Shown: piece after piece, positions 45,105 to 54,613 of the stretch | Layout of the letters: each line of letters begins with the position of its first letter | Position numbering within the stretch: position 1 is the first letter of the stretch | Origin: Oscillatoria acuminata PCC 6304 | GTDB taxonomy: Bacteria; Cyanobacteriota; Cyanobacteriia; Cyanobacteriales; Laspinemataceae | Direction of reading: 5' to 3' | Length of the DNA: 64,000 nt | Assembly (NCBI RefSeq): GCF_000317105.1 | Contig: NC_019693.1 | Span: 6,635,227 to 6,699,226, forward strand | Notes under the pieces: model-generated | What the model saw: only the letters and a program-made list of their open reading frames with translations | Database searches by the model: none | Told to the model about the DNA's origin: nothing | Translations under genes and position numbers: made by a program

Positions 45105-46007
45105 ATGATGATAACGAATTTATTGGAAATCTTCAACCCTTGTCAGGGATCTTTACTTTTGGGGAATACGCCGATCGCCAACTTACTGGAATTGCTGAGT
45201 TTCCCTTTCATGCAACGGGCGATCGTCGGTGGGGTCTTGATGGGAATTCTCGGGGGGTTCCTGGGCACGTTTGTGGTTTTGCGTCAACTCTCATTTTTTA
45301 GTCATGCCGTGGGACATTCGGCATTAGTCGGGGTGGTGTTAGGGGTGTTGTTGCAAGTCAACCCGAATTGGACGCTGTTACCCTTTACCCTGTTATTTGG
45401 ACTCTCCTCGCTGTATCTAATCGAACGCACGAAATTGCCCAGTGATAGTGTGTTTAGTATAGCGGTTTCCGGGGCCTTGGCAATTGGAGTGATTTTGACC
45501 AGTTTTATCCCCGGATATCGGGGGAATTTAATGGCGGTGTTGTTTGGAGATATCCTGGCGATCGGGCAAACTGATATTATCTTAATTGTAGGATTACTGG
45601 GGGTCAGTTGCCTGTTTTTATTCTCAACTTGGCGGCAGCAAATTTTACTCACCCTGAATCCGGAACTGGCCCAAGTTCAAGGGATTGCTGTTGATATTCA
45701 TCGCTATTTATTTGTGGTCTTGCTGTCTCTGACGGTAGCGATTTCTATCAAAGCAGTGGGAATTTTACTGATTAATGCTTTTCTGGTGATTCCCGCAGCA
45801 ACCGCCAAATTAATCACTCATCATTTTACCACCTTTATTGCCATTTCTATACTATTGGGCGCAACCAGTTCTCTGGTGGGAATGCTAGGGTCGGGACTGT
45901 TTAATTTTGCCTCGGGTCCTAGCATTGTGGTGGTGCAATTTTCAGTGTTTTTGGCGGTATTAGCTGGGAGTCAAATCCTCACCCTTAAAGTGTTCCGTCG
46001 GCAGTAG
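45105..46007 (+). CDS. znuB: Zinc ABC transporter permease ZnuB
   Basis: A 300-residue ABC-3 type permease with about eight membrane segments. The start region is FPFMQRAIVGGVLMGILGGF, with LGTFVVLRQLSFFSHAVGHS (the conserved coupling segment of Znu/Mnt permeases) and VGILLINAFLVIPAATAKLI (C-terminal signature). The gene begins MMITNLLEIF at 45105, directly after the SmtB-type operator. Its last 23 bases overlap the 3' end of the convergent aguB gene. Confidence 0.92.
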   Translation: MMITNLLEIFNPCQGSLLLGNTPIANLLELLSFPFMQRAIVGGVLMGILGGFLGTFVVLRQLSFFSHAVGHSALVGVVLGVLLQVNPNWTLLPFTLLFGLSSLYLIERTKLPSDSVFSIAVSGALAIGVILTSFIPGYRGNLMAVLFGDILAIGQTDIILIVGLLGVSCLFLFSTWRQQILLTLNPELAQVQGIAVDIHRYLFVVLLSLTVAISIKAVGILLINAFLVIPAATAKLITHHFTTFIAISILLGATSSLVGMLGSGLFNFASGPSIVVVQFSVFLAVLAGSQILTLKVFRRQ

Positions 46008-46845
46008 AGAGAACGCCGTAGAGTTCCGGGCGCCGATCGCGGAAAAAGCCAAAAGAGGCCCGAGTCCGGGCGATCGCCTCAAAATCAAAGCTGGCACAAA
46101 TCACCCCCGGGCGATCGCGGTCTAATTCCGCCACCTTATCCCCCCGTTGATTGGCAATAAAGGAATGACCATAAAAGGTTTGTCCCTCTTCTGTCCCAAT
46201 GCGATTTGCTGCCACAACGGGGACAATATTCGCCACCGCATGACCAATCATCACCCGTTGCCAGGGGTCTTTGGTATCTAAATCCGGGTCCAGAGGTTCA
46301 CTGCCGATCGCCGTGGGATAAAACAACAAATCCGCCCCCATTAATACCATTGATCGGGCACATTCTGGAAACCATTGATCCCAACAAATTCCCACGCCGA
46401 TTGTCCCATAGGTGGTTTTCCAAACTTTAAATCCCGTATTTCCCGGACGGAAATAGAATTTCTCCTCATAACCGGGACCATCGGGAATGTGACTTTTGCG
46501 ATAAATCCCTAAGACTGTGCCATCCGCATCAACAATGGCGACACTATTATAATAAGCGGGTCCAGCCTTTTCAAAAAATGACACCGGAATCACTACGTTT
46601 AATTCTGCCGCTATCTTTTGAAATTGAGCAATTGTCGGATGTCCCTCGACGGGATGTGCCCAAGCAAAAAATTTATCCCGTTCTTCGCGACAAAAATAAT
46701 AACCTTCAAATAATTCAGAAGGTAGGATAATTTGAGCGCCTTTTGATGCGGCTTCTCGGACTAATTCAGTAACACGAGAAACGTTGGTTTCTTTATCTTC
46801 ACAGAAGGCAGTTTGTAGCGCTGCAACCGTAACTATTTGAGTCAT
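45985..46845 (-). CDS. aguB: N-carbamoylputrescine amidase
   Basis: A 286-residue nitrilase-superfamily enzyme that hydrolyses N-carbamoylputrescine to putrescine, CO2 and ammonia. The Glu-Lys-Cys triad is in LPSELFEGYYF, GIYRKSHIPDGPGYEEKFYF and GVGICWDQWFPE. The motif FRPGNTGFKVW and the C terminus match the AguB group rather than beta-ureidopropionases. It is followed upstream on the same strand by agmatine deiminase, completing a two-step path from agmatine. Its 3' end overlaps znuB by 23 bases, tail to tail. Confidence 0.93.
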   Translation of the reverse strand: MTQIVTVAALQTAFCEDKETNVSRVTELVREAASKGAQIILPSELFEGYYFCREERDKFFAWAHPVEGHPTIAQFQKIAAELNVVIPVSFFEKAGPAYYNSVAIVDADGTVLGIYRKSHIPDGPGYEEKFYFRPGNTGFKVWKTTYGTIGVGICWDQWFPECARSMVLMGADLLFYPTAIGSEPLDPDLDTKDPWQRVMIGHAVANIVPVVAANRIGTEEGQTFYGHSFIANQRGDKVAELDRDRPGVICASFDFEAIARTRASFGFFRDRRPELYGVLSTADGTL

Positions 46846-47028
46846 TGGAGTTAAGGGATGGATAAGGGGTGAAGAGTCCGGCAGGGGTTTAAATCCCTGT
46901 GGGTTGTCTGTAGAGGCGATTCGCGAATCGCCCCTACCGCTGGGGGTTCAAACGTTGGCGGGCTAATAGCTAAAGTCGGATAAATCCGACTAAAAACACC
47001 ACTGGATAAGACTTTCTTTCAGTCGGTT
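46846..47028. repeat. Palindromic repeats between aguB and aguA
   Basis: GTAGAGGCGATTCGCGAATC (about 46911) is a hairpin of the GTAG(G/A)GGCG family. CTAATAGCTAAAGTCGG near 46962 pairs with CCGACTTTAGCTATTAG near 47033, a long inverted repeat that reaches into the aguA stop region, with CGTTTGAA also inverted further out. Confidence 0.75.
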
Positions 47029-48138
47029 TCAACCGACTTTAGCTATTAGGCCGCCAATCGTTTGAACCCCCGCCGGTTGTTGCTGCCTACCAGTCGGTTG
47101 TTGTTGGGTGATGCAGTGAAAAGCACCACCGCCTAATAAAATTGCTTTTGCCGATCGCCCGATAGTCCGGCGCGTGGGGAACAGTTTGGCGATCGCCTCT
47201 ACGGCTTCTTGATCATACTTTGCGCCGTAGGTGGGAACGACAACGGTGCGATTTCCAATATAAAAATTGGCATAACTCGCTGGAACAATTTCGCCACTGT
47301 CATCAACAATTTTACCCGGGGAGGGAATGCGAATTACTTCTAAGGGACGACCTTTGGCATCGGTCATTTCTGACAAATTCTGAGCAATTTCTGTGAGGAC
47401 TGCGGCATTCGGATCATCTGCCTCTCGGGGTTCCATACATAAGACGACCCCAGGGGCAATAAATCGGGCGATCGTGTCAATATGTCCATCGGTATGATCG
47501 TTGAGTAAGCCTTGATTTAACCATAACACTTTAGAAACCCCAAAGGCAGCTTGCAGAATTTCTTCTAATTCCGCTTGAGTGAGTTTGGGATTGCGATTGG
47601 CATTTAACAAACATTGACGAGTAGTTAAACAAGTGCCTTCCCCATCTACTTCGATCGCCCCACCTTCTAGGGTAACAGGGAAATGGTAACTGGGTAAATT
47701 GAGGCGATCGCTGACAGTTTTTGCCACTTGATCATCACCAGGGAGGATATATTTTTCACCCCACCCATTAAAATTAAACCAAACTGTAGCCAAAGTGCCA
47801 TCCGGTTCAATCCGAAAAATTGGGCCAATATCCCGCAGCCAAATATCTCCAAAAGGGATAATATGAAATCGGGCGGAAATGCCTTTTAAGGCAGCTTCAG
47901 CAATAGCTTGTATTGCTTCATTGAGGACGAGAATTTCTAACGGTTCGCCACGGCATTCGCCGGAGACGGGATCCGGGTCCGCGATCGCCCAACAAAGGTC
48001 CACAAATTCCCGACGCGCCGCCTCTAAACTCTCCATCCAGAGGTCTTCATGACTGGGAAAAGCCAACCAACAAGCCTGATGGGGTTCCCATTCAGCAGGC
48101 ATTCGATCCGTCACCACAGGGGGAGTTAGGGTAGTCAA
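47029..48138 (-). CDS. aguA: Agmatine deiminase
   Basis: A 369-residue guanidine-modifying enzyme converting agmatine to N-carbamoylputrescine. Features: MPAEWEPHQACWLAFPSHED at the N terminus, WLRDIGPIFRI, the His of LNDHTDGHIDTIARF, and the catalytic Cys in LLGGGAFHCITQQ. Residues after the Cys motif (PTGRQQQPAGVQTIGGLI) overlap an intergenic inverted repeat and may be a recent extension of the C terminus. It is co-directional with aguB; together they make putrescine. Confidence 0.92.
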   Translation of the reverse strand: MTTLTPPVVTDRMPAEWEPHQACWLAFPSHEDLWMESLEAARREFVDLCWAIADPDPVSGECRGEPLEILVLNEAIQAIAEAALKGISARFHIIPFGDIWLRDIGPIFRIEPDGTLATVWFNFNGWGEKYILPGDDQVAKTVSDRLNLPSYHFPVTLEGGAIEVDGEGTCLTTRQCLLNANRNPKLTQAELEEILQAAFGVSKVLWLNQGLLNDHTDGHIDTIARFIAPGVVLCMEPREADDPNAAVLTEIAQNLSEMTDAKGRPLEVIRIPSPGKIVDDSGEIVPASYANFYIGNRTVVVPTYGAKYDQEAVEAIAKLFPTRRTIGRSAKAILLGGGAFHCITQQQPTGRQQQPAGVQTIGGLIAKVG

Positions 48139-48617
48139 GCGCGTTCCTCCAAAGTTTTTCTCCTCTATTGGATATTTTAGAGGATGGGGGGATGGGGAGG
48201 ATGGGGGAGACTTGCAAGAGTAGGTTTTTTACCTCCGGTCCCCTCCCCTTGGCAAGGTCCGGGTTAGGGTGGGGTTCTTCGTGACGAAAGCGATCGCACT
48301 TGCGCGGGAACCCTCCACCCAGCCATTCATCATGAGGTGCGATCGCCTAGCCCTGTCAAGGTGGTAAATTTAATGACGACAAATCGTTATTTCTTGTAGG
48401 GGCGTATTGCATACGCCCTCTTTATCCCTCCCCTTGCCAAGGGGAGGGGACCGGAAGTGCTGTTCATCTAAGCTAAATCACCATGAGCGTAAAAAACCTA
48501 CCATTGTAAGATGGGGGAGATGGGGAGGACCCATGAAAATAAGGCTGGTTAGAAACCTGCCTGGATGCTTGGATTTGGTTTTAAATGAGTTAAAATTGAT
48601 GGAACAGCCCTAGAGCG
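48139..48617. repeat. Gene-free stretch with a partial MITE-like repeat
   Basis: CCTAGCCCTGTCAAGGTGGT at 48350 and TTTCTTGTAGGGGCGTATTG with CATACGCCCTCTTT (48389-48423) are one end and one module of the repeat seen at 23.2 and 30.9 kb. The rest is low-complexity G/C-rich sequence (CCCCTCCCCTTGGCAAGG and its inverse). No convincing gene is seen; a 26-codon ORF at 48533 has a GGGAGG upstream but no recognisable product. Confidence 0.7.
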
Positions 48618-48824
48618 TTAGCGCCTTTCTAGTAGAGGCATTGCCAATTTGGAACCAGCTTCGCGACGAATACAGCCGGTGTTGAGTGCGTCCCATAGTT
48701 TTTCCAAGGAGTCGATATCCCCTGACTTACACCCTTTGGTAGCGAGGACTTGGCGAATTAATGCTTCGGACTCAACGCTGAGGCAGCCGGTTTTAAATGC
48801 AGATTCTACCAAAAAGTCAATCAT
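48618..48824 (-). CDS. Small hypothetical cyanobacterial protein (68 aa)
   Basis: Reads MIDFLVESAFKTGCLSVESE, then LIRQVLATKGCKSGDIDSLE and KLWDALNTGCIRR. The regular helix pattern and the 'LVESAxKTGxLSxESE' opening look like a family of small cyanobacterial proteins of unknown function. No membrane segment or metal motif. It is divergent from the aminopeptidase gene downstream. Confidence 0.6.
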   Translation of the reverse strand: MIDFLVESAFKTGCLSVESEALIRQVLATKGCKSGDIDSLEKLWDALNTGCIRREAGSKLAMPLLERR

Positions 48825-48979
48825 AACTGCTACTGCATCCTCTTAAAAAATTGTAGATTCCCTAATGTTAGTTTCCGCTATTTTGCTGGAAACTAGGCCG
48901 ATCGCGATCGGGAAAATCTGTGATAATAAACACATGGACACTGTGACAACAATCACTGAAAACCTCATTTGATTAGAAA

Positions 48980-50278
48980 ATGACCATGATCGAAGCAGCA
49001 GAATATCAGCAACGACGGCAGGCATTGATGGAAAAAATCGGCAGTGGGACCGCGATTTTTCGGAGTGCGCCGATGGCCGTTATGCACAATGATGTAGAAT
49101 ATACGTTTCGGCAGGATAGTGATTTTTACTATTTAACAGGGTTCAATGAACCGAATGCGGTGGCGGTGTTTGCACCCCATCACGAAGAACATCAATTTGT
49201 GCTATTCGTGCAACCCAAAGACCCGGAAAAAGAGGTCTGGACGGGATACCGGATGGGTGTGGAAGGTGCAAAGGAACGCTATGGTGCAGATGAAGCCTAT
49301 CCGATTAGTGAACTGGAAGAAAAGTTACCGCAATATTTAATCAAAGCCAGTTGTATATACTATCACGTTGGGCGCGATCGCCAGTTTAATGAGACGGTTC
49401 TCACCCATTGGCAACAGTTGATGAGAACCTATCCCAAGCGGGGAACCGGACCCGTCGCCATTCAAGATTCTGGGACGATTTTACATCCGTTGCGCTTGGT
49501 GAAAAGTCCGGCAGAATTACAACTGATGCGAAAAGCTGCGGAAATTTCGGTCAAAGCGCACATTCATGCTCAAGAGTTCGCACAACCCGGGCGATATGAG
49601 TATGAAATTCAAGCGGAAATGGAACATTTATTTCGCTTGCAAGGTGGCAATGGGTTTGCTTATCCGTCCATTGTGGCATCGGGTGCGAATAGCTGTATTT
49701 TGCACTATATCGAAAACGATCGCCAACTGCAAGAAAACGATTTATTGCTGATTGATGCCGGTTGTGCATACGGATATTACAATGCCGATATCACCCGCAC
49801 TTTTCCCATCAGTGGTGCGTTTACCCCAGAACAACAGACGATTTATGATCTTGTTCTGGAGGCGCAAAAACAGGCAGTAGCCCAAGTGCAACCGGGAAAT
49901 CCTTACAGCAAGATTCATGAAACGGCGGTGCGGGTTTTGGTGGAAGGATTAATGGAAATTGGACTGCTGGTGGGAGACATTGAGGAAATTATTAAAGAGG
50001 AAAAATATAAGCCGTTCTATATGCACCGAACTGGGCATTGGTTGGGGTTAGATGTACATGATGTGGGAGTGTATCAAAATGGAGAAGACCCGCAGAATTT
50101 GCAACCGGGAAATGTCCTCACCGTAGAACCGGGAATTTATATCGGGTTGGAAACGAAACCTGTGGAAGGACAACCGGAAATCCCGGACTGCTGGCGGGGT
50201 ATTGGGGTGCGGATTGAGGATGATGTATTGGTGACCCCAGATGGACATGAAGTTTTAACCGCAGGTGTGCCTAAATAA
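48980..50278 (+). CDS. pepP: Xaa-Pro aminopeptidase (aminopeptidase P)
   Basis: A 432-residue M24 metallopeptidase that removes an N-terminal residue preceding proline. The N-terminal creatinase-like domain (YTFRQDSDFYYLTGFNEPNA) is diagnostic of AMPP. The five metal ligands are visible: LLIDAGCAYGYY and NADITRTFPI (two Asp), HRTGHWLGLDVHD (His), LTVEPGIYI (Glu) and VRIEDDVLV (Glu). No signal peptide, so cytosolic. Confidence 0.93.
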   Translation: MTMIEAAEYQQRRQALMEKIGSGTAIFRSAPMAVMHNDVEYTFRQDSDFYYLTGFNEPNAVAVFAPHHEEHQFVLFVQPKDPEKEVWTGYRMGVEGAKERYGADEAYPISELEEKLPQYLIKASCIYYHVGRDRQFNETVLTHWQQLMRTYPKRGTGPVAIQDSGTILHPLRLVKSPAELQLMRKAAEISVKAHIHAQEFAQPGRYEYEIQAEMEHLFRLQGGNGFAYPSIVASGANSCILHYIENDRQLQENDLLLIDAGCAYGYYNADITRTFPISGAFTPEQQTIYDLVLEAQKQAVAQVQPGNPYSKIHETAVRVLVEGLMEIGLLVGDIEEIIKEEKYKPFYMHRTGHWLGLDVHDVGVYQNGEDPQNLQPGNVLTVEPGIYIGLETKPVEGQPEIPDCWRGIGVRIEDDVLVTPDGHEVLTAGVPK

Positions 50279-51594
50279 GTTTGAAAATGCCTGTTTGGGA
50301 AGGGTTGGGAGTGAGGGAATGTGGGTCTATTTTGGCCACAGTCAGGGGTTTGATCCCCTCATAACCACTGTTTGTCTGGGTGTCAGGGCGATCGCCCCAA
50401 CCCCAACTTCTTAACGGGGTTAGGACTGACGGATTACCTGTAAAGTAGGGGCGATTTGCTCATGATGCCCCTACATTGAGGGTGGATTCTCAAAATCTGC
50501 GGTTCTGTTTGCATTCAGAGGGGACCATTCCCAGTTCCCAATCCTTAGCCCCCTGAGTTAAGGCAGAAATGGGGTCCGTTAAACCCGGAAAACTTTCAGG
50601 AGAGTTTTTGCTGCCTCTGGATTAACCCCGGGATTTTTTATCCCTATCTTCATTTTTAAACTGTACCGGATCCTGCCAAGGGATTCACCTAAAATATCGG
50701 GTTTTCTATCCCTTTAGAAATTTTTGGTTTAATCGGATGCAGATATTAAACAAACTTTGTGGTATATAAAGGAGCATTTTCCCCGTTGAATTGAAGGGTT
50801 ACAGCGATGGCGATCTCAATCAAGTCCAAGAATTTGGGGAGGGGCTTTTCCCGGGAGGTTTCCGCCTGTGGGGGGTAGAGAAATAATCGAGGTTGACTTT
50901 ATGTTTTCAATTAGACCCTGGGTACAATCAGCAACTCCGATAAATTTTCCTGAAAAGAGTTGACAAAAATTTTAAAATCTTGTAGTATAAACAGGTCTCA
51001 AATCACTCCCCTGTTAACTAACATTGCTGCTTCTACGCCCCATTATTCTGCTGTAGTTCCATCTGTAGCAGCGATGCAAATCGTGACGAGCTGGAGGTGG
51101 ATCGGGGTGGAACTGAATGGGTCTCCAGAGTCTATTGTGGTGCTCCCGTTAAAAGCGGGGGAATAGCGATCGCACAGAGTCGTTAGGAAGACTAGGCATT
51201 CTAACCGATAAAACCGAACGAAAAGCATTAGAGGAGATAGCTCCAAAATGAATGGAACGGGTTAAACAGTCTGGGTGGGGAACAGTCCGAATGAATGCGG
51301 AACTCCACAGCTTTAACGGACGCGCTAGTCTTGGCCCAGAGGTCGGGCTATCCCGTCAAAGAATTAACCGGCAAAACGATTGTCGATGTATTACCCTTAG
51401 AAAATAGGTCCGATTTTAGCCGAAGGGATGCTCAGGAGTAGCGATCGCATAGATGCAAGTCTTGTAGTTCCTGCATAGTCGGAAAAATGATACAATTGGG
51501 CCCGTTCTGAATCAACGCAACTGCGCTCACAGACCCAGCCGTTCAAACCCTCTATGACGCTATTAGCGTTCAAGACATCAGCGATCGCGAAACT
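50279..51594. other. 1.3-kb stretch without intact genes; decayed 5' part of the sensor kinase
   Basis: From 50279 to about 51200 no gene is supported; 50448-50474 is a GTAGGGGCG-type hairpin. From about 51300 there are fragments in shifting frames that resemble a PAS-type sensor: LTDALVLAQRSGYPVKELTG and then KTIVDVLPLENR near 51310-51410, followed by a stop. From 51513 an in-frame TDPAVQTLYDAISVQDISDR leads straight into the kinase ORF at 51595. Confidence 0.55.
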
Positions 51595-54579
51595 ATGGAA
51601 GAAGAACTCCACCGTCAAGAGCAACTGTTCAAATCCCTGGCGGACCATGCCCCCGATGGAATCGCCCGTTTTGATCGCCACCTTCGCCACGTTTACCTTA
51701 ACCAGGCTGTGGAAAAAGGACTAGGGATACCTGCTGAAGCTATTCTCGGGAAAACCCATCAAGAGTTAGAGATTCCAGAAGCCATTGCCAGCCTGTATCA
51801 ACAGCAGTTGAGCCAAACCTTTGCCACGGGATGCGAATGCTTATTTGAATACCAATTTCAGGGATCCGATGGAATGCGGTTTTTTCAAACGAAGGTCTTT
51901 CCAGAATTAACAGCAGAAGGTTCTGTGGAGTTTGTCTTGAGTATTTCGCGGGACATAACGGAGTATAAAAGAGTCGAGCAAGCCTTTCAGAAAACGGAAT
52001 CGCGGTTTCGTCGAATCTTTGAGTCCAATATGATAGGCATGGGCTTTTGGGATGTCACGGGCCAGATCACCGCAGCCAATGATGCCATGCTGAAAATGTT
52101 AGGCTATACCCGAGAAGAATTTGAAAGCCAAGGACTCTCCTGGGAAAGCATTACGCCACAGAAATATCATCAGGCGGATCTCGAAGCGAGAGAAGAAGCC
52201 TTAGCTCAAGGATATTGCACCCCTTATGAAAAGGAATTTATTTGCAAAGATGGGAGTCGGGTCCCTTGCATTAGTGGGGGAGCCACGTTTGAGGATACCA
52301 CCGAGGAGGGGGTATTTTTTGCTTTGGACCAGCGCGATCGCAAGCGCACGGAAAACGCCCAACAGTATCTCTCCGAGGCGAGTACCATCCTCTCTAGTTC
52401 CCTCGATTATCAAATCACCTTAGCCAACGTAGCGGACCTGACTGTACCTCACCTCGCCGACTGGTGTACCGTCTCGGTGGTTGAAGAAAATGGCAGACTC
52501 CAACCGCCAATCACCGCCCATATCAATCCCGAAAAAGTGGCCTGGGCTAAAGAACTCCATTACAAGTATCCAGTGGATCCCGACGCTCCCAGGGGTTCGC
52601 CACAAGTCCTGCGGACCGGGGTATCTGAGTTCTATCCCTATATTCCTGAACAGTTGCTGGTAGAAGCGGCCCAGGATGAAGAACATTTGCAGATTCTCAA
52701 AGAAGTCGGGTTTAGTTCGGTGATGATCGTCCCCATGATTGCCCGGGGACGGACTTTGGGAACTATTTCCTTTGTTGCTGCTGAATCGGGCCGTCGTTAC
52801 GATCGCTCGGATCTGAATATGGCCGAAGAATTGGCCCGTCGCGCCGCCCTCGCCGTGGATAATGCCCGACTCTACGAACAAGCGCAACAAGCAAGAAGGA
52901 TGGCAGAAGAGGCAGCAGCGCGGACGGCGCGCTTACAAGCAGTCACTGCGGCCCTGTCCGAGGCCCTCACCCCGGCTGAAGTGGCCGAAGTGGTGGTTAA
53001 TCAAGGGATTGCCGCCCTTGATGCGAAAGCGGGTTCCCTGGTTATCCTGACCGACAACAATCAGAGTTTAAAGATAGTCGGCGCGATCGGTTATCCCCAA
53101 GAGATTATAGACCAATGGCTGAATATCCCCGTTAATGCCCCCGTCCCTTTAGCGGAATGCGTGCGGATAGGGGAACCGATTTTTATAGAAAATTTAGGCG
53201 ATTTAAGTGTTCGATATCCCAGGGTCTCCCAACTCCCGAAGATCACAAAGCATCAAGCCTTAGCCGCGATTCCGTTAATTTTACAAGGACAACCCATTGG
53301 GGCGATGGGACTCAGTTTTGTTGAGACAAGAGAGTTTTCCCCAGAAGACCGCGCCTTTATGGTGGCCTTAAGCCAACAGTGCGCCCAGGCGATCGCCCGC
53401 TCTCAATTATACCAAGCTGAACAAAGTGCCAGAGCACAAGCGGAAACGGCTAATCGAGTCCGGGATGAGTTTATCGCGGTGTTGTCCCACGAGTTGCGAT
53501 CGCCCCTTAATCCAATTTTAGGCTGGACCAAACTGCTGCAAATGCGGAAATTTGATGAAGCCAAAACCTTACAAGCCTTAGACATCATCGAACGTAATGC
53601 CCTGTTGCAATCCAGACTCATTGAGGATTTGCTCGATATTTCCCGGATTCTGCTTGGGAAACTGACCCTAGAAATGCTGCCCGTCCATTTAGGAAAAATT
53701 ATTGAATCAGCCCTAGAAACGGTCCGGTTAGCGGCAGAGGCTAAGAAAATCCGCATTGAAAAATTTCTGCCCATGGAGGCTGTGGAAGTTTTGGGAGATC
53801 CCAACCGCTTGCAGCAAGTGGTGTGGAATTTGCTCTCCAATGCGGTTAAGTTTACCCCAGAAGGGGGAGAGGTTACCATTTGCTTGGAATCCACCGGCAA
53901 CCTCGCCCAGATTGAAGTGTCCGATACGGGTCGAGGAATTGCTCCAGAGTTTCTCCCTTACGTTTTTGAGTATTTCCGGCAGGCGGATAGTAAAACGACC
54001 CGGTCCGTTGGGGGGTTGGGTCTGGGTTTGGCGATCGTGCATAACCTGGTGGAACTACATGGGGGTTCCGTGCAGGCAGAGAGTGACGGAGAGGAGCAAG
54101 GGGCAAGGTTTGCCGTGACCCTCCCCTTGATTGCTGTGGGTTCTTTAGTTGCGGAGGAGTCGGTTTTACCCGAGAGTGAGCTAAGTTTAGCGGGGATTGC
54201 CCTAGTGGTGGTGGATGATGACCCCGATACCCTAGAGTTTTTGGAATTTGTGTTGCAGGAGTATGGTGCCAAAGTCCGGGCGGTGAGTTCTGCACAACAG
54301 GCGATCGCCGCGATTGAAACCTCCATTCCTGATTTACTGTTGAGCGATATCGGAATGCCCCAAATGGATGGGTATATGCTGATTCGGGAACTTCGACAAT
54401 GGGAAGCGCAACGGGGCGGTTCAATCCCGGCGATCGCCCTGACTGCTTATGCTGGAGAGACGAACCGTCAGCAAATTCTCGAAGCGGGGTTTCAGCAACA
54501 TCTGGCGAAACCCATTCAACCAGCAGAGTTAGTCCAGGCGATCGCCTTCTGGGTGAACCACCATCAGCATTCCAACTGA
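51595..54579 (+). CDS. Hybrid sensor histidine kinase: PAS-PAS-GAF-GAF-HisKA-HATPase-REC
   Basis: A 994-residue soluble kinase. PAS1 spans about 10-125 (LADHAPDGIARFDRHLRHVY) and PAS2 about 130-250 (FRRIFESNMIGMGFWDVTGQ). Two GAF domains follow (about 265-430 and 445-600). HisKA has AVLSHELRSPLNPILGWTKL (His near 631). The ATPase has NLLSNAVKFTPEGGEVTI, SDTGRGIAPEFL and GGLGLGLAIVHNLVELHGG. The receiver has VVVDDDPDTLEFL and LLLSDIGMPQMDGYM (Asp near 916), with TAYAG and LAKPI. The frame is open before the ATG and carries similar sequence, so the gene may once have been longer. Confidence 0.88.
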   Translation: MEEELHRQEQLFKSLADHAPDGIARFDRHLRHVYLNQAVEKGLGIPAEAILGKTHQELEIPEAIASLYQQQLSQTFATGCECLFEYQFQGSDGMRFFQTKVFPELTAEGSVEFVLSISRDITEYKRVEQAFQKTESRFRRIFESNMIGMGFWDVTGQITAANDAMLKMLGYTREEFESQGLSWESITPQKYHQADLEAREEALAQGYCTPYEKEFICKDGSRVPCISGGATFEDTTEEGVFFALDQRDRKRTENAQQYLSEASTILSSSLDYQITLANVADLTVPHLADWCTVSVVEENGRLQPPITAHINPEKVAWAKELHYKYPVDPDAPRGSPQVLRTGVSEFYPYIPEQLLVEAAQDEEHLQILKEVGFSSVMIVPMIARGRTLGTISFVAAESGRRYDRSDLNMAEELARRAALAVDNARLYEQAQQARRMAEEAAARTARLQAVTAALSEALTPAEVAEVVVNQGIAALDAKAGSLVILTDNNQSLKIVGAIGYPQEIIDQWLNIPVNAPVPLAECVRIGEPIFIENLGDLSVRYPRVSQLPKITKHQALAAIPLILQGQPIGAMGLSFVETREFSPEDRAFMVALSQQCAQAIARSQLYQAEQSARAQAETANRVRDEFIAVLSHELRSPLNPILGWTKLLQMRKFDEAKTLQALDIIERNALLQSRLIEDLLDISRILLGKLTLEMLPVHLGKIIESALETVRLAAEAKKIRIEKFLPMEAVEVLGDPNRLQQVVWNLLSNAVKFTPEGGEVTICLESTGNLAQIEVSDTGRGIAPEFLPYVFEYFRQADSKTTRSVGGLGLGLAIVHNLVELHGGSVQAESDGEEQGARFAVTLPLIAVGSLVAEESVLPESELSLAGIALVVVDDDPDTLEFLEFVLQEYGAKVRAVSSAQQAIAAIETSIPDLLLSDIGMPQMDGYMLIRELRQWEAQRGGSIPAIALTAYAGETNRQQILEAGFQQHLAKPIQPAELVQAIAFWVNHHQHSN

Positions 54580-54613
54580 ACGGGGTTAATCTTCCCGATA
54601 GGGTCTTCTCGGT

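Noticed and set aside
48407-48613. 68-codon ORF and its 26-codon tail from 48533
   Set aside because: The first half is repeat sequence; the tail has a GGGAGG but no recognisable product.
50960-51166. 68-codon ORF in the long gap before the hybrid kinase
   Set aside because: No ribosome site, no motif, in a region showing signs of decay.
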